A DNA stretch of 64,000 nt, from assembly GCA_004123355.1 (NCBI GenBank), contig SCHM01000001.1, positions 992,001 to 1,056,000 on the forward strand, written 5' to 3'. Below are positions 33,067 through 45,696 of this stretch, one piece after another. A program made the translations under genes and the position numbers. The DNA is from Amphirosellinia nigrospora (taxonomy: Eukaryota > Ascomycota > Sordariomycetes > Xylariales > Xylariaceae). Below the pieces are notes generated by a model. It was not told where the DNA came from, searched no databases, and was given only the letters and a program-made list of their open reading frames with translations. Each line of letters opens with the position of its first letter. Within the stretch, counting starts at the first letter, position 1.

Positions 33067-34817
33067 TATGATCTTGTTTTATCTAGAAATAAGTTTTGTA
33101 GACACTAGATATAGACCAAGCTCAAATCTTAACCCCTATGTTTAATGCCTTTGCGTTCGAGTGCCATGTCCAGAACGCAGTCATGGATTTCCTCCCAATC
33201 TTATGAAAACATGCCCTTCCAATTATTCAAGCTTTAGAGGTTTTCTTGGTCTTATATTAGTCTAACCATTAAGGCAGGTTAGCGGTTATCCTCCTATTCC
33301 TTTCAACTCCTTAACATTAAGTACAGTCAAAGAACTCAGTACATGCTTATTGGGTCATTGTACTATTGCTAAATATTCATCAATTAATATCGTCGCTTGA
33401 CACGCTCTACATCACTCGATTAGTGAAAAAGGATGGTATATTACAATTATCTTATTTAGTAAGTTACGAAATGAAGTGTGAAATGAAGTATGATTTACAT
33501 CGGTTTGTTTGTTCAAAAAGTCCCAATTACTAGGTACTTTAGTTCAAGGTAACGCGGCACTAAGGCTAACGTTCTGCTTTCTCTTCACCAGAGACCTGGA
33601 TCGAGAAGGCCCTGGTCTCCCAGCCAGGTGTGCGGGCATCTTTCGATCCCTCAGGACTCTCCCTACCTGTGTGCTATCAATCCAAACATTATTTTTCGTC
33701 CCACTGAAGGTGAAACTCTGTTTTAACTAGCAATCCGAGCTTCAACTTACCGAAAGTGTTTAGCATCTCTACTGCGTCGCATTTTCCGGAGGTCCAAAGA
33801 TCGTGTACATGACGGGCTACTGTGTCCTCGTTTTTGATTTCCTGCATTGGGTCTGGGTTTCGGGGACACTTACACACAGATGGGCCTGTCAAATGTCGAG
33901 TATTATTCGTAAAATCTATTCTTCCTTTCTCCGTGCTCGCCAACGTGGATTCAACTCGACAGCCCCAGGGTGCTATCACCTCGGTGGTAGTAGTCTTCGG
34001 TGATAATGGTGCTGGAGTCATTGTTAAGAGGAGTGACTTGATGATTTTGAGGGTCTGGAAAATGACTACCAATTAGCCACTTCTTACTTATATATATAGA
34101 ACCCAGGACAAAGAGGCTAGGTCTTTTCCTCTCAAAGAGCATGTTTTTGAGGTAGGAGTTGTTTCATACAATGCCATTGTTCGCTATGATAAGCCATTGT
34201 GTAGAAGTAAAATCTACTGTAGCCCGTGCCTGGCTTTCTAATACTTAATGCTTCCTACATTTGATGGTAAGTAATAACATAAGGCCAGCAAGTCGCTACT
34301 CTTGCACGGCGAGACGAACTGCATCGGCGAATTCTTGGCGCTCCCCAGTGTTATACGGACCAGCCACAGGGCATAGCTACAGGAGTCACACAGAGTCCTT
34401 GAAGGCCGATATCACCCCAATCATTTTCGTGGGCTGAGACATAGGCATATTGGCATAATAGCATTGTTCGGAATCGGAGTCATGCCCTCGCAGGCCTGTG
34501 AGGAAGAAAAGGTCCTAGAATTCGTCTATAAACTGAGGGCATGGGCGAGGTTACATGAAGTCATGAATTAGGAAGCCAGAGCCCAACAATGAAGAAGTCC
34601 CATCCAAACTACTGCGCGCCTTCAGAGTACATCAGCGGTTTTTCGGGCCTGTATATTTCAACAATGCGACATAGTTAACCGAGAGGTTGAGCTGAGCTCA
34701 AGGTATATATAGACGTATGCCTGCAGAGCATCCATACACAGTTATTCATTATCGCTTACTACCATATTCTAAACAGGAGCGGTCTCCAATTGCCGTTTCG
34801 CCCCCCTCATTCGCTCG
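33067..34817. other. Intergenic stretch between convergent genes
   Basis: It is AT-rich. A frame at 33689-34072 (minus) shows no recognisable domain. No repeats or RNA genes were identified. Confidence 0.4.
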
Positions 34818-36047
34818 CTAATCATACATCTGAAACCAAGACTCGAAATCGGCCTTTAGTTCTTTCGGTTTGTAATCCTTCTTCCTGACGTATAGGTTCA
34901 TTTCAGTTTCCAACCACAAACGCCAAAGCCTAGGCGCCATCACGCCGCTCGCCTTCCAAAGGGGTGTAGCGTCATAGTCGGCGAACATAGCCTTTGTTCG
35001 AGGTGTATCGGGGTCGAATTGGTCGTGCATGCCCAACGTCCTAAACGAGTAGTCAGCCACGTCCGTATCATAAAGTCCATGGCATATGAAAGTCATACAA
35101 GCCAGAAACGATCGGGGTATGTTCTGGGCAAACCCAGTTCAGATCAGCTTCATTGAAGGCCCGCGTGATAATGACTGCGGGTCTTGGGAGTTCCGCCAGT
35201 ACTTGGTTCACAGGGATATCGGAGGAACAGGCAAAGACCAGTGAATTTTCATCGACTTCGACAAATCCGTCGACGCCGTTCTGCCCAACGACCGTGAACC
35301 CAAAATATGTCAGGGCAGCCTTTGTATCTGATGTATAATCGGGAGAATGTGTCACAAGTGCAGGGAAGCGTCCTGTTTTCTGCCCAATGAACCACCTGAT
35401 ACCGCGTGCCGCAGGGTGCAGGGACCAGCCCTCCAGATTCTCGGCAAGGTCGTTCCCAAGGCCGAAACAGATGATTTTATTAATAGTGCGCAACATATCC
35501 ATATCCAGATTAGATAGAGCCTCTAACAATGTATTGCAATTATAATGGTCATTCCATAATTTCGTAGACTTCCTGAACCCTTCCCTCAGCTCGTCAAATG
35601 TATACCGAGGAACCGGATGTGGAATCATAGGATCGCTTAAAGAAAACTGGTGAATGATGTAACTACCGTATTTGATACGGTCAGAAATTGACTTTTCGGT
35701 TTGTGGGTCAAGTAGGTGACGATAGCCGAGGAACACCACTTTGGTTTGCCTATCACTTGTTAGAATGGTGCGCCTTAGCACTACCCTAGGTAAGACATCA
35801 CCAACCTGTCGACTGGGTCTCTAAAGGCATAATTAAATCGGACACATCTCTCGCCATTGATAGAGTGAGTAACGAAGACCTTGACATTCTCATCGATCTG
35901 GCCTTTCACGTCTTTAAGGATTGTCGGTGTCCATAACGGCGCACCGCGGTTGTATAGCTCAAGAGCGGTTGGAGGTGTAGGCCTGACGTCTTCAACTATA
36001 AAGTCGTCGCGCTGAATCTCTTCCGGGGGCGAGTCGCTTTCTTCCAT
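34818..36047 (-). CDS. SRR1-like domain protein
   Basis: A 373-residue protein from complement join(34818..35040, 35099..35755, 35806..36047). The two introns are 58 bp (branch GCTGAC) and 50 bp (branch TCTAAC), and both keep frame. The SRR1-like core is seen at INKIICFGLGND, with FPALVTHSPDYTSDTKAALTYFGF and VFACSSDIPVNQVLAE following. SRR1 was first described in plant clock and light signalling. Fungal members are mostly uncharacterised and some are linked to stress. The N-terminal 80 residues are acidic and Pro-rich. No transmembrane or signal sequence is seen. Confidence 0.8.
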
Positions 36048-37842
36048 GGTGTAATATTATACCAAAGCACAAGTTTCAATATCGTATTAATGCGTGGTGG
36101 CAAAGTGAATGTTTGGGGTCTGGACGGGACCTTTAGCCCGTTTGAATTGAGTAGTAGTTTGTCATGATATTACTCTAGTCATAAATGGAGCAGGCGGAAT
36201 GCATGGGCTGCGCTTGAAGTAGGCGCGAGGGACCTGCAATACTGGTTCAGCTTGTTTCCATCTAGTCTCTGGCTACTCTTTCCTATAAGGTTGGAAAGCT
36301 TTGCCTTCAATAGACGGATTCTTGGAAGGCGGAACTTATGAGGTTCATTGCCAGTCTCCCCGAAGTGCAAACTACTCTTCCAACGCGGTAAGTCCAGTCC
36401 CGGCATGGCGAAGGAGCTTGAGGACCTTCCCAGGTTGAACCTGATCGTTGTGCCGGTCAATTGTCGTCTCGTAATGGTATTTCAGTCATTCCTGTACCAT
36501 GTATTTTAATTCGTAAACTTCTCGTTTTATAGATACGGAGTATCTCGCCCGCTCATCAAGTCGGGCATGTGCGAAACTAAATATAACGGCTGTGGGAGAT
36601 GTATCTGTTTCGCAAACGATAATATAGATGTTGAATATGGAGAGTGGTTGGGTCAAAGAATCAACGACTTTGAAACTTGAATTATGATAATCTACTCAAG
36701 TTTTTTATTTTATTTTATTTCATTTAATGTGATATTTGTGAAGTCATGCAGAACATCTTCAAATGCATTAGAAGCATCCCTGGATTAGTTGCCGCTGTAG
36801 ATACTTCTTGGGCGACTAACTATCCACTTAAGCATCAGAAGGCCACCGAAATGGTGAGACCATCGTCAAGGGATCCTCCAAACATAAGGATTCATCTATG
36901 TAATCGGCTTCAGAATATGTTTAGGGATGAATAATATCTGAAGAGACAGAAATATCGGTCTTTGTGACAAGGGAAAGCTTAGCGGAAGGAGGAGATATTC
37001 GAAAATCCGCCCTCCTTAAGCACAGGCATCCCTGCTTCACTTTCAGTTGCAAAACTTGATTAAGCACAACTCACTATATCAGCTTCGGTTACGTTATTTC
37101 AATTCGATACCGATCAAGATATAGCACTTAGACATTGAAAGGGTATTTAGTAACTCGTTGCTGGCACGACAACTCCCCTTTTCCCTACCTACCTGATAAG
37201 GTGACATCATCATGCGTTGAGAACTGCATCGCAGAGGGTGATCAATGCTACAACAAAGTCCGCAACTAACGGCGACAACATAGGTGTAAATAATCATGCA
37301 GACGAAGCGCTCGCTCTATGGTTCACGAAGGCGAATAACGCAATCCCAATTCAGGAAGTTGTTGGCGGCGAGTGGCGAGTGGCGATTTGGGGCTAATATA
37401 CACAGGCCTAGACGCTAAAACAGGTCCGGCCGGCAGATGCTTAACTGTACCTAGCAGGCAGCGTGCAAACTCGATCAAAGAATAAATATCACTCAGATGC
37501 ATGCTTTAGGCAATATTTGACCTCGGCCAACTAAAGCGATTAGTTGCAAAGTCTATCGATTAGGTTGGCACCAGCTCACAATGCAGCTTGATATCACACA
37601 CGAACGAATCCCCATACTGCGCGAAACGTCATAGCGCGTGAGGGCTGCATAGCCGACCTCTTAGACTGGGGAAATTTGCGGGATGGTACCCAGCATCTGC
37701 CCAGCACACTGGGACTTAGAGACACTTGGCCATAAACCTCCAAAACATCATATTGACAAACGTAAAATATCTTTGTGTATGCCCTCACGACTCCCAGACC
37801 CCTAACGTATTTCGCAGAAATTAAGCAAACATTAAGCGTGAG
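36048..37842. other. Intergenic stretch of 1.8 kb
   Basis: It includes an A/T-rich TTTTA tract at about 36701-36722. Small open frames (for example 36179-36460, minus) lack any recognisable feature. Confidence 0.4.
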
Positions 37843-38367
37843 TCATCCCACCGTCTCGCTAACCAGTTGGGTCATCAATTCGTCTTCGACGTCATCATAC
37901 CATTCCTGTTCCTGGTACCCTTGGTTCACAATCTCCTGCAGGCCCTCCAACACGAAGTTCTGACAGTTCCAGTCGGCCTCCCGGTCCTCCAGCGGTATGG
38001 CCTTGATGATGTCCACCAGCGCGGATTCCTGACCCCTGTGCACCTGGACGATGCCGGCATTCACGTGGCTGAGATACCTCTTCTCCTCGGGCCAGAACTT
38101 CTCGCTCGTCATCCGCACGACGCCCCAGGGCCCGTGCTGATAGGGGCGTTGTATGAGGATGCTCTCGTGGAAGTCTTGGTTCTCTTGTGATGTGAAGTAG
38201 ATGATGACATGGCGATTGAAGTGAGTGTCGGGTTTGCCCCGGAACACGAATATGGTCAAGTATACCGTCGTGGTCGCTCCATCGGAGTTCTCGCTCGATT
38301 TCGGACTCCGATGCAACTTGCTCCGAGACTCCTGCTGTCGCGGGTGGCCGAGCGGACTGGCGGTCAT
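37843..38367 (-). CDS. Small fungal protein of unknown function
   Basis: A 174-residue single-exon frame from ATG. After a basic, Ser-rich N-terminus (residues 1-30) comes a compact domain: TTVYLTIFVFRGKP, HFNRHVIIYF, GPWGVVRMTSEKFW and, toward the end, DWNCQNFVLEGLQEIV. A His in the first third and an Asn-Cys-Gln in the last third recall papain-like thiol folds, but I cannot show a catalytic set. I do not recognise a named family. No signal peptide or membrane segment is seen. The codon pattern and conserved-looking blocks make it a likely real gene. Confidence 0.6.
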   Translation of the reverse strand: MTASPLGHPRQQESRSKLHRSPKSSENSDGATTTVYLTIFVFRGKPDTHFNRHVIIYFTSQENQDFHESILIQRPYQHGPWGVVRMTSEKFWPEEKRYLSHVNAGIVQVHRGQESALVDIIKAIPLEDREADWNCQNFVLEGLQEIVNQGYQEQEWYDDVEDELMTQLVSETVG

Positions 38368-41229
38368 TGCCTATGATCCTATGATATTAAAAACAGGCAG
38401 GATAAAGCAAAAGTCGCTCGCTTGTGAAAGGGAATGGTATATAAGTTTGGGAAGCAAGTGTGGAAATGGCCATGAGCATGAGCATGAGCGGGACATTAAG
38501 AGGAAATGTGGATCAGACTGGATATGTATAGAATCTTGTGATGCTATACCATTGGTTGACGGCCGGGTCGGCAGTAGAGCCTAGTGCCCACTAACTTGTT
38601 CCCGATCGGGTTGCGTCGCGAAGTGCTGGCGGCAGACCCTGGTGCTGCAGATGGCATAGACAAAAATGCAGGATTTCATGTGTTTGAGCACGTCGTATTC
38701 GACCGGAGCAACTTGATTTATATGGTGATTTCATAGAGAAGGCCTCAAAGAGTAAAAGACAGAGTGATCTGACTCGGCACTGGCAGAAGTGACATCATTG
38801 TATGTTGGTTTCATTGGTTATTGAAAGTCTGGCAAGTGCTTGGTTGTCGAGTCGTTTCTGAATAGACAGGGTAGCTCTTTAATTTTGCACTAGCCTGTTG
38901 AGGTGGTAGCAGCGCACAAGCCACCTGCCATACTTGACTAAATCGTCATACGCCCTTTACCACATCAAGTTGGGAACGAAATCGGATGTACGTATACAGT
39001 AGACCGGCAGCTCGCGACAAGTGTTTTGGAGCTGTCATCGATAAGGCGCACAGCAGAATGAGGGCCCACGCAATTATTCTCATTGCGCACGTAAGAAGGG
39101 GGTTCAATTACAGAGCAGCGAAGGAAGAAAGATAACACCGCTCTACTCATTACTCAATGTTTTCATATGTATCACATCAGAAGGAAAGCCAGAAAAGCAT
39201 GTTCCATCAACTTGGGGACATTTGAGTTTGTATCTGAGGTGTGTTGCATAATTGATGTGCTCATTCCTGACTTACCCGGAGGGCTCGCTGGGTTGTATTA
39301 CGGCCCGAACCAAAAGGCAAGAGACGATATCTTAGTAAAGGATGAAACTAACTTCTACATTAGAAACTAATTAAATAATACTTGGTCCATGTAAACCATG
39401 GCCATTTCTTTGCTTGTGTGATTCAATGAGTGGCGTTCAGAGACGCGCTTAGCGCGCCAAACGCCCCAACATCAAACTCATCACAGAGATGCTTAAGCGA
39501 GTTATGCTCATAGCCTCGTCGCTATTACCTCACATATAAACTGACAATTAAATCAATTTCTTCTTTACATAAAAAGAGGTTATTTTCGTCGCTGATGAGA
39601 TACCTCCACCCGCTTCATGCTGACAGCAATCACTCAACAAGAAGAGAAGCACAACAAGCTGATTCAATCATATATCGCAGTTCACTAATCTCATTACAAG
39701 CAAGGCGAACGCCCGTGAGAAATATATCGTATAGCGTTGCGTCGTGATGAGTTAATATTGAATGCTCCCCTACTCCCTTCTCTCATACCTCGAATTATGT
39801 GATTACTCATCTTGATCTGTCATGGTGCCAGGCACCCGATCGCTGTACATGATGTTGCACACGTAATGTAAAAAAAATATGTAAAAAGAAAAGAGTTTTT
39901 CAAAAATAGTATGCAGGGATCCTCCATGCAACAGCCCATAACTATGAAGAGCGGTATCACAGACTAAATACTTGGTAGTGGCACTCGTGCCGAGGGACTG
40001 GGTCGCGAATCTAAACCCACCTATTATAATAAGAGTTTCCCCCTATATACAAGGCCTCAACTATCTAGCTTACCTGTATATTTCCTGACCTTTTAAGATA
40101 GCCATACGAAAGCTAATGGTGAAAGGGGACGCGTGGCAGGCCAGCTGGAAGCCATACTGTCAAGGGATGTAGACAGATGATCTTCGACTTCGAGGGGTAT
40201 AGAAAATGAGTCCTTTATAGGCCCCTATACTCCCTATAAGACGACCGCAATCTAAGTTTTGTTCTAAGCGCCCGAAGAGACGACCTTGTTGCATGGAGGT
40301 AGCGGTCAAGAGAAAAAGTCAAGGACACAGGGAAATGTCGTGCCTCGAACGTAGATATTGACAAAGTAGCTACCTCTCTTCTCTAAGAGCACGACTCTTC
40401 GATAAAGCGATAGATACGACTTACGAGCAATTGATGTTTCTTGAAGAGGGAGGGGAAAACTATTCATAATGAGTGCATAAACGTTGCTAACACATCTCTT
40501 ATTTTCAGGAAATACCACTAGATGATACTGCCTTATCCATTCGACGTCCGCCTAGAACCAAAAGTTTCAACAAGGGATCCTAGTGAGATGCGTTGACTTC
40601 ACGTTGTACCTGCAGTCCCGACCCGTTGTGCCATGCTACCGACAGACCGAACCGGATTTAAGAGTGGCGAAGAGAAGGGCCTCGTCCGGACTTGCGCGGA
40701 GTGGCTGTCTAGCCCCAAGGTCTTCGGACCTGAATTGGTACGGAATCGATCTCTTGCGTCGGGCATATCGATTGAGTCGAATGCTATGAAGCGGCATCGA
40801 AGTTTCTCGGGTTCTATGATGTTCGATTGAGCAGCATCTAGGTTATGTCTTCTTATGTGCCGAGCGCTAATACGGATTCGAGACTCTGAGGATGGCACGC
40901 GACCAAGAAAATCGGCTGTGTGCTATACGACGAATCTTGCTCCTTCGGTTCAAACAAGCTTTGGTTGGGGCTACGCGCAATTCTGAACTCGAGGCTGCAG
41001 GGATTTAACGCGTGAACCAGCAAGGCTGTGCTTGTCCTATATGCCTGTGCATGCCGAACTTGACAAGGTGGAAATGGATACCCCTATCTCTCAACGGCGG
41101 CGTGCCTATCTATAATCATGTCAGCGACCGCTTTCTTTGAGAGCTCTTCGTGATTCACACGCACTGATCTTGTTGGAAATCGTTGCTCCTTTCGATCTAA
41201 GAGATATTATTTCATCGAGTTCGGTCACG
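38368..41229. other. Gene-poor stretch of 2.9 kb
   Basis: No supported gene was found. Overlapping open frames on both strands at 40583-40898 may be a gene remnant, but no motif is recognisable. The AT-rich part at 39380-40100 looks non-coding. Confidence 0.4.
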
Positions 41230-43149
41230 ATGGGTTTGTGGAAACATATCAAGAACAAACGGAGGGAGCTAGCTGGCAATCGCAAACTGATCGCGGCTAC
41301 GAATGTGCTTGGTATGATTCATGGCTACCGTTCCCAATCTTGCAATAATTGTTTGCTGATATCATATTTAACGATAGGCGGTATCCTCATCGGGATTAAT
41401 ATATCTTCCATGAGTGGTATCATAACAACAGCGCAATATAAGTGCCAGTATAATTACCAGGTTAGCCCCTCTTTTGGTGATGTCTGCTGTGTCATTGTGG
41501 CAGCCATTGACGATCAGATAGGGAAATGACCCTGTTACAGGAGAATGTCGGGGTCCTGGCCCATGGCTACAAGGCGCCATCATAGCTGCCATGCCTGGAG
41601 GTGCGTGGCTCACTGCCATCCTTTCGATGTGGCTTCGTGATGGTAGTATCCCCAAGTCGATAGTTGGATGCAGTGTTGGGTTCTGGTGAGTGTCGTCGCT
41701 TAACTAAAAAAGCCATCGATATGCTACGTTATCGACTGACAACGTCGGTGCCATAGGATCTCTGGTTGTATATTTGTCACGTTCTCGGTTAGTGCGCCTA
41801 TACTTATCATCGGACGGTTCTTCAACGGAATCTCTGTAGGTATATGCTCGGCTCAGCTCCCTGTCTACATTTCGGACATCTCTCTTCCGCGTGTACGCAG
41901 CCAACTCCTGGGGATGCACCAATGGGCCATTACGTGGGGAATGGTGATCATGTTCTTAATCTCCTATGGTTGCAGCTTCATCAACCATGAGGCGGCATAT
42001 CGACTGCCCTGGGGCCTCCAGCTCATCCCTACTATCCTATTTCTTATGGCCTTACTCGTCTTGCCTGAAAACCCAAGGTGGCTGGCTGAGGTCGATCGCT
42101 GGCAAGACGTGAGAGAAGTGCTTACGCTTCTTCACGGTCACGGGGGTGGCCGTTTTCGTACAACGGTCGTTGCGAGTGAGACACGTGCGCTCGTCGAGGC
42201 CGTCCGCCTCAATAAAGAAAATGCGGACGCGTCTTGGTCCGACTTAATCAAACCCAAGATGATCAATCGGACTCACATAGGCTTATTCGCCCAGATGTGG
42301 GGTCAGCTGACTGGCATGAGCGTTATGATAGTGAGTTCAAGCTTGCATCTTCAGATCGCTCCCAGGCATTTGTTTATAAGAACACTCGTTCTGACTCAAC
42401 TATTATAGTATTACATCACTTACGTGTTTGCCATGGTTGGCCTGAGCGACTTGATGCCTAGTGGCATCCTATTCCTTCTCTACGCAGTTATGTCAGTCCC
42501 TGGCTTAGTCTGGCAGGACAGAATGGGTCGACGTCCTGCTATGCTAGTCGGGGCATTTCTTATGTGTCTCTTTATGTCACTCAAGCGCTGCTGGCTGTTT
42601 GCCATTTATTCCCGGCCTGTAATGAGTGGAGACCATTTTAGCACCAGTGCGATCTCCATGGTTGTCGGAGGCCCGCAGGCGAGCGGGATCATTGCGTCAA
42701 CATATCTCTTCGCGGCTTCGTATGCCTCAACCTGGGGCGAGCTACTTGGACATATCCTGCCGAGCTTTATCCTCCCCGCGTACGTGACAAGGCGGTGGCG
42801 TTATCGACATCTGCGAATTGGCTCTTGAACTGTGCTCTTGCGTAGGTGTTTGGACTAATCGAGGATAATCTCTCCTGCTAATTCATGTTCACCTAGATGC
42901 ATCGCGCCTGTTGCGTTCGCAACCATTACCTGGAAGACATACGTGATATTCGCCGTCTTCTGCGCATCAATGTTTATTCATTGCTTCTTCCTGTTTCCTG
43001 AGACGGCCAACAAGTCAGCAGAGGAAGTCGCGGCTATCTTTGAAAATGACGGTCCGGGGTCGATCGAGTATATCGGTACCCCGGCGTGGAAGACACGCAA
43101 CGATCGTCACGCTGCCTTGTTACGCGAAAATAACGTCGTCGATCTCTAA
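41230..43149 (+). CDS. MFS sugar transporter (sugar porter family)
   Basis: Predicted 12-helix proton-coupled sugar transporter in the plasma membrane. Exons are 41230..41311, 41378..41460, 41522..41685, 41757..42330, 42409..42841 and 42897..43149. Landmarks are GGILIGINISSMSGII, ECRGPGPWLQGAIIAAMPGGAWLT, GRFFNGISVGICSAQLPVYI, LLVLPENPRWLAE (the PESPRWL-type loop, here PENPRWL), QDRMGRRPAMLVGAFL (DxxGRR) and FFLFPETANKSAEEV at the end (PETKGxxLEE-type). One base seems missing at about 42741 (STWGE to ATWTYPAELYPPRV), the usual pattern in this window. Substrate specificity is not readable. With the neighbouring glycosidases it fits sugar uptake, but linkage is only positional. Confidence 0.85.
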
Positions 43150-45696
43150 AAGGAGCCTTCGCCTATCCCCAAGATGGATACATTCAACTGAATGATTACC
43201 CTGAAAGTATCAACCTAGGCTTGCCGTCCATAGCTAATCTTTACTTACTAAGCGCTTGAAGCGGGGGTTCTTCCGGACGGGAGAGTCAATTATTTAGTTC
43301 GCTGATGGACGATACTCGAGTGGTCCAAGTTGCTAAACTGGGCAAAATATGTGTCTGAGACCCTAAAAGGGCAATATCCTTGATTCGTCTCACACCTCGA
43401 GTCTCACCCGCCTCCTCACACCCACAACCTAGGCACTCGCGAGTCAGGGTTGTTGCATGTGGAGGACTATGTAATACGGCATATGAGCGGTTGGAGTGGG
43501 GAATGGCTGTGTCTGAAACATTGAAAGCTGGCACGGGCTTACTGCAACTATACCCAATGAGTGAAGGGCTGCCTATCAATGAACGGCCTTCAAGTAAGTA
43601 TACAACACAACGGCCAATCAAAAGTCATGACCTCAATCGTCGAACTCTGGCACTGGATGACTGCGGTCTGCTGTGATCTGTGGTGGGAACAGTGATGGGA
43701 TGGGAGCAGGCGAATGGATGGACCGCACCCGTGCTTTTATCTCACTGGGCGCCGTGTACTTGTGCTATGTGTATGCGCACATACGTATGCATACCTGAGG
43801 TACGTATGCATCTCGGCCGTTTACCTTGGCTTCTTATTTATGTAAGGCAGCGCCAAGCCATCCAGTAGGGTGGGATTGGATGTTCATGTGGTTGCGAGGG
43901 TCGGGAGGATAAAAAAAGATTTGAGTTGAACAAGTCGACGTGCAGCGAGATAAGAGGCAGGCCGGCCGCTGAATGGTAGGAATGGTAAGAGAATCGTGGA
44001 GTTGCAGGTCGTCGCCAAGTTCCGTCGAGGTAGGATGGGATGAGAGGCTACTGCGCTGTGGACTGCACGACTTGGTTGGACGGAGCAGTCTAGACCACGG
44101 CTACAGCAGAGCAGGACAGAATAGCGCGACGGAGGGGAGAATGAGCCAATCCGCTGCGGCCGGCTGAATAATTTGGAAGCCCCCAGTCAGCAGAGCCCGG
44201 CCAATCAAAGCCCGCACGGCTTGCACGGCTACCGCAATAGAGTGGGTAGCGACATCGAGGACAGGCGAGGAACAGGCGAGAGGGTGCTCTCGTCGTTGCC
44301 CATCCCCATCTCTGCCCATCGGCTGCCGCTGCGCCTATGGTGGGGAGCGGGGGGTTAAGCGTAGGCGCGCGATTGGCCCGAGGCCTAAGGCAAGAGGCTG
44401 CCAGTCCCGTTAGGGGCCTTAGGTGTCTATAGTTGCATAAATATACGCTGCGCGCTGCTGTCGAAGCGGGGCGGGCTAGGCTGGGCTAGGCTGCTGACCA
44501 ATGGACAGGGCTGACATTGGCCGTTCCTGCCCTTCACAGCCACCCATCTGCGATCGTCTGGCCATCCTGGATTCACTTGCCCGAAACCCATTCGCTTAAC
44601 GGGCAACAGCGTGGGCTGGGACAACTGCGCAATGCAGTGAGTGAGTTGCAGCGCACGCAGCGCGGAGGAGTAGGTAGGAACACTATCGCCCACCCTCTCT
44701 CTCTATCTCAGGCTTAAGACAATCGAACCTGATATTGAGCCATCTGCATATACACACCCACATACATTACACACACACACACAGAGACGCAGCATACCCG
44801 CCAGCAAGTCTGCAATGCCAAGAATGGAAGTGGTAGTGTATGTAAGAGGTAGGTGAGTGAGGGTAAGGAAGGTTAGCTCGAATATCGAAGGCGGCAAAAA
44901 CCCCAAGGGTCCATCCAGCTACCATTGCATCTGCCTTTGCCTTAGTGTACGAACTAGCCCAGTTTCCCCAATGACCAAGATACCAAGATACCAAGATACC
45001 ACCATTACCAAATAAACTCGCATCTCAGTACAAGCCAGCAGCGAGCAGCAAGCAGCAACCACCGTTAGGTGGTGTGCACCGCACCAATACTGGTTGACCA
45101 CTACCTGACCACTAACACCACCACCACCACCTCCATACAAACCATACCTACTGCTAAGTACCTAAGGTAGATCAGTAGAAGATACGTCTCTGCCAACCAA
45201 GACGAGGACAACCTGCAAGTCGATCAATCAATCAATCAATCAATCAATCAGGTCAGCCAGCCAGGTACTACCTTAGCCACCAGGTACCTCGACTTACCCA
45301 CTAACTCGCCCACTTCGTCCACTCAATCAATCAATCCTCCGCCCGCACCGGCTCCAGCTCCAGCTCCAGCGCCAGCAGCAACAAATAAAGCTCTGGCCCA
45401 GCGCCAAAAAAGCGCCCCGATTCCAGCCTCGCCAGTAGCCTTTCTTTCCAGCCTGATTTCCCAATTCCTTTCATTTTTTGTCTTCGCCAATCCCCCCTCC
45501 GTTCTAATCTAGCCTTGTCCAATTACTATACCGTCTTTATCTTAATGGTTTCGTTGCTACTGTGTTCCGGCGCAACCCCTGCTATTGCCAATTGCCCCCG
45601 AGATCCCTCCTGCAATCATCTCTCCTCTCTCCTCTTCCTCTTACTATTTTCCTCCTCCTAATCCCCCCCATACTCCCCTAGTCCTCGCCGGACCCT
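43150..45696. other. Long upstream region with simple repeats
   Basis: 2.5 kb without a gene. The 3' half is rich in microsatellites and short tandems: (AC)n at about 44769-44782, a repeated ATACCAAG unit at about 44978-45002, (ATCA)7 at 45223-45250, and long CT-rich tracts at 45590-45690 just before the zinc-finger gene. The CT tracts suggest an extended 5' leader or promoter. Confidence 0.5.
45223..45250. repeat. (ATCA)7 microsatellite
   Basis: Seven perfect copies of a 4-bp unit are found upstream of the zinc-finger gene, in a CT-rich leader region. It is likely to be polymorphic between strains. Confidence 0.9.

Noticed and set aside
35041-35100. Apparent frame slip in the SRR1-like gene
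   Set aside because: A 58-bp GT-AG intron with branch site and correct phase explains it fully, so this gene is intact.
40583-40898. Overlapping open frames on both strands
   Set aside because: They look mildly protein-like, but neither strand shows a motif. Treated as non-coding.
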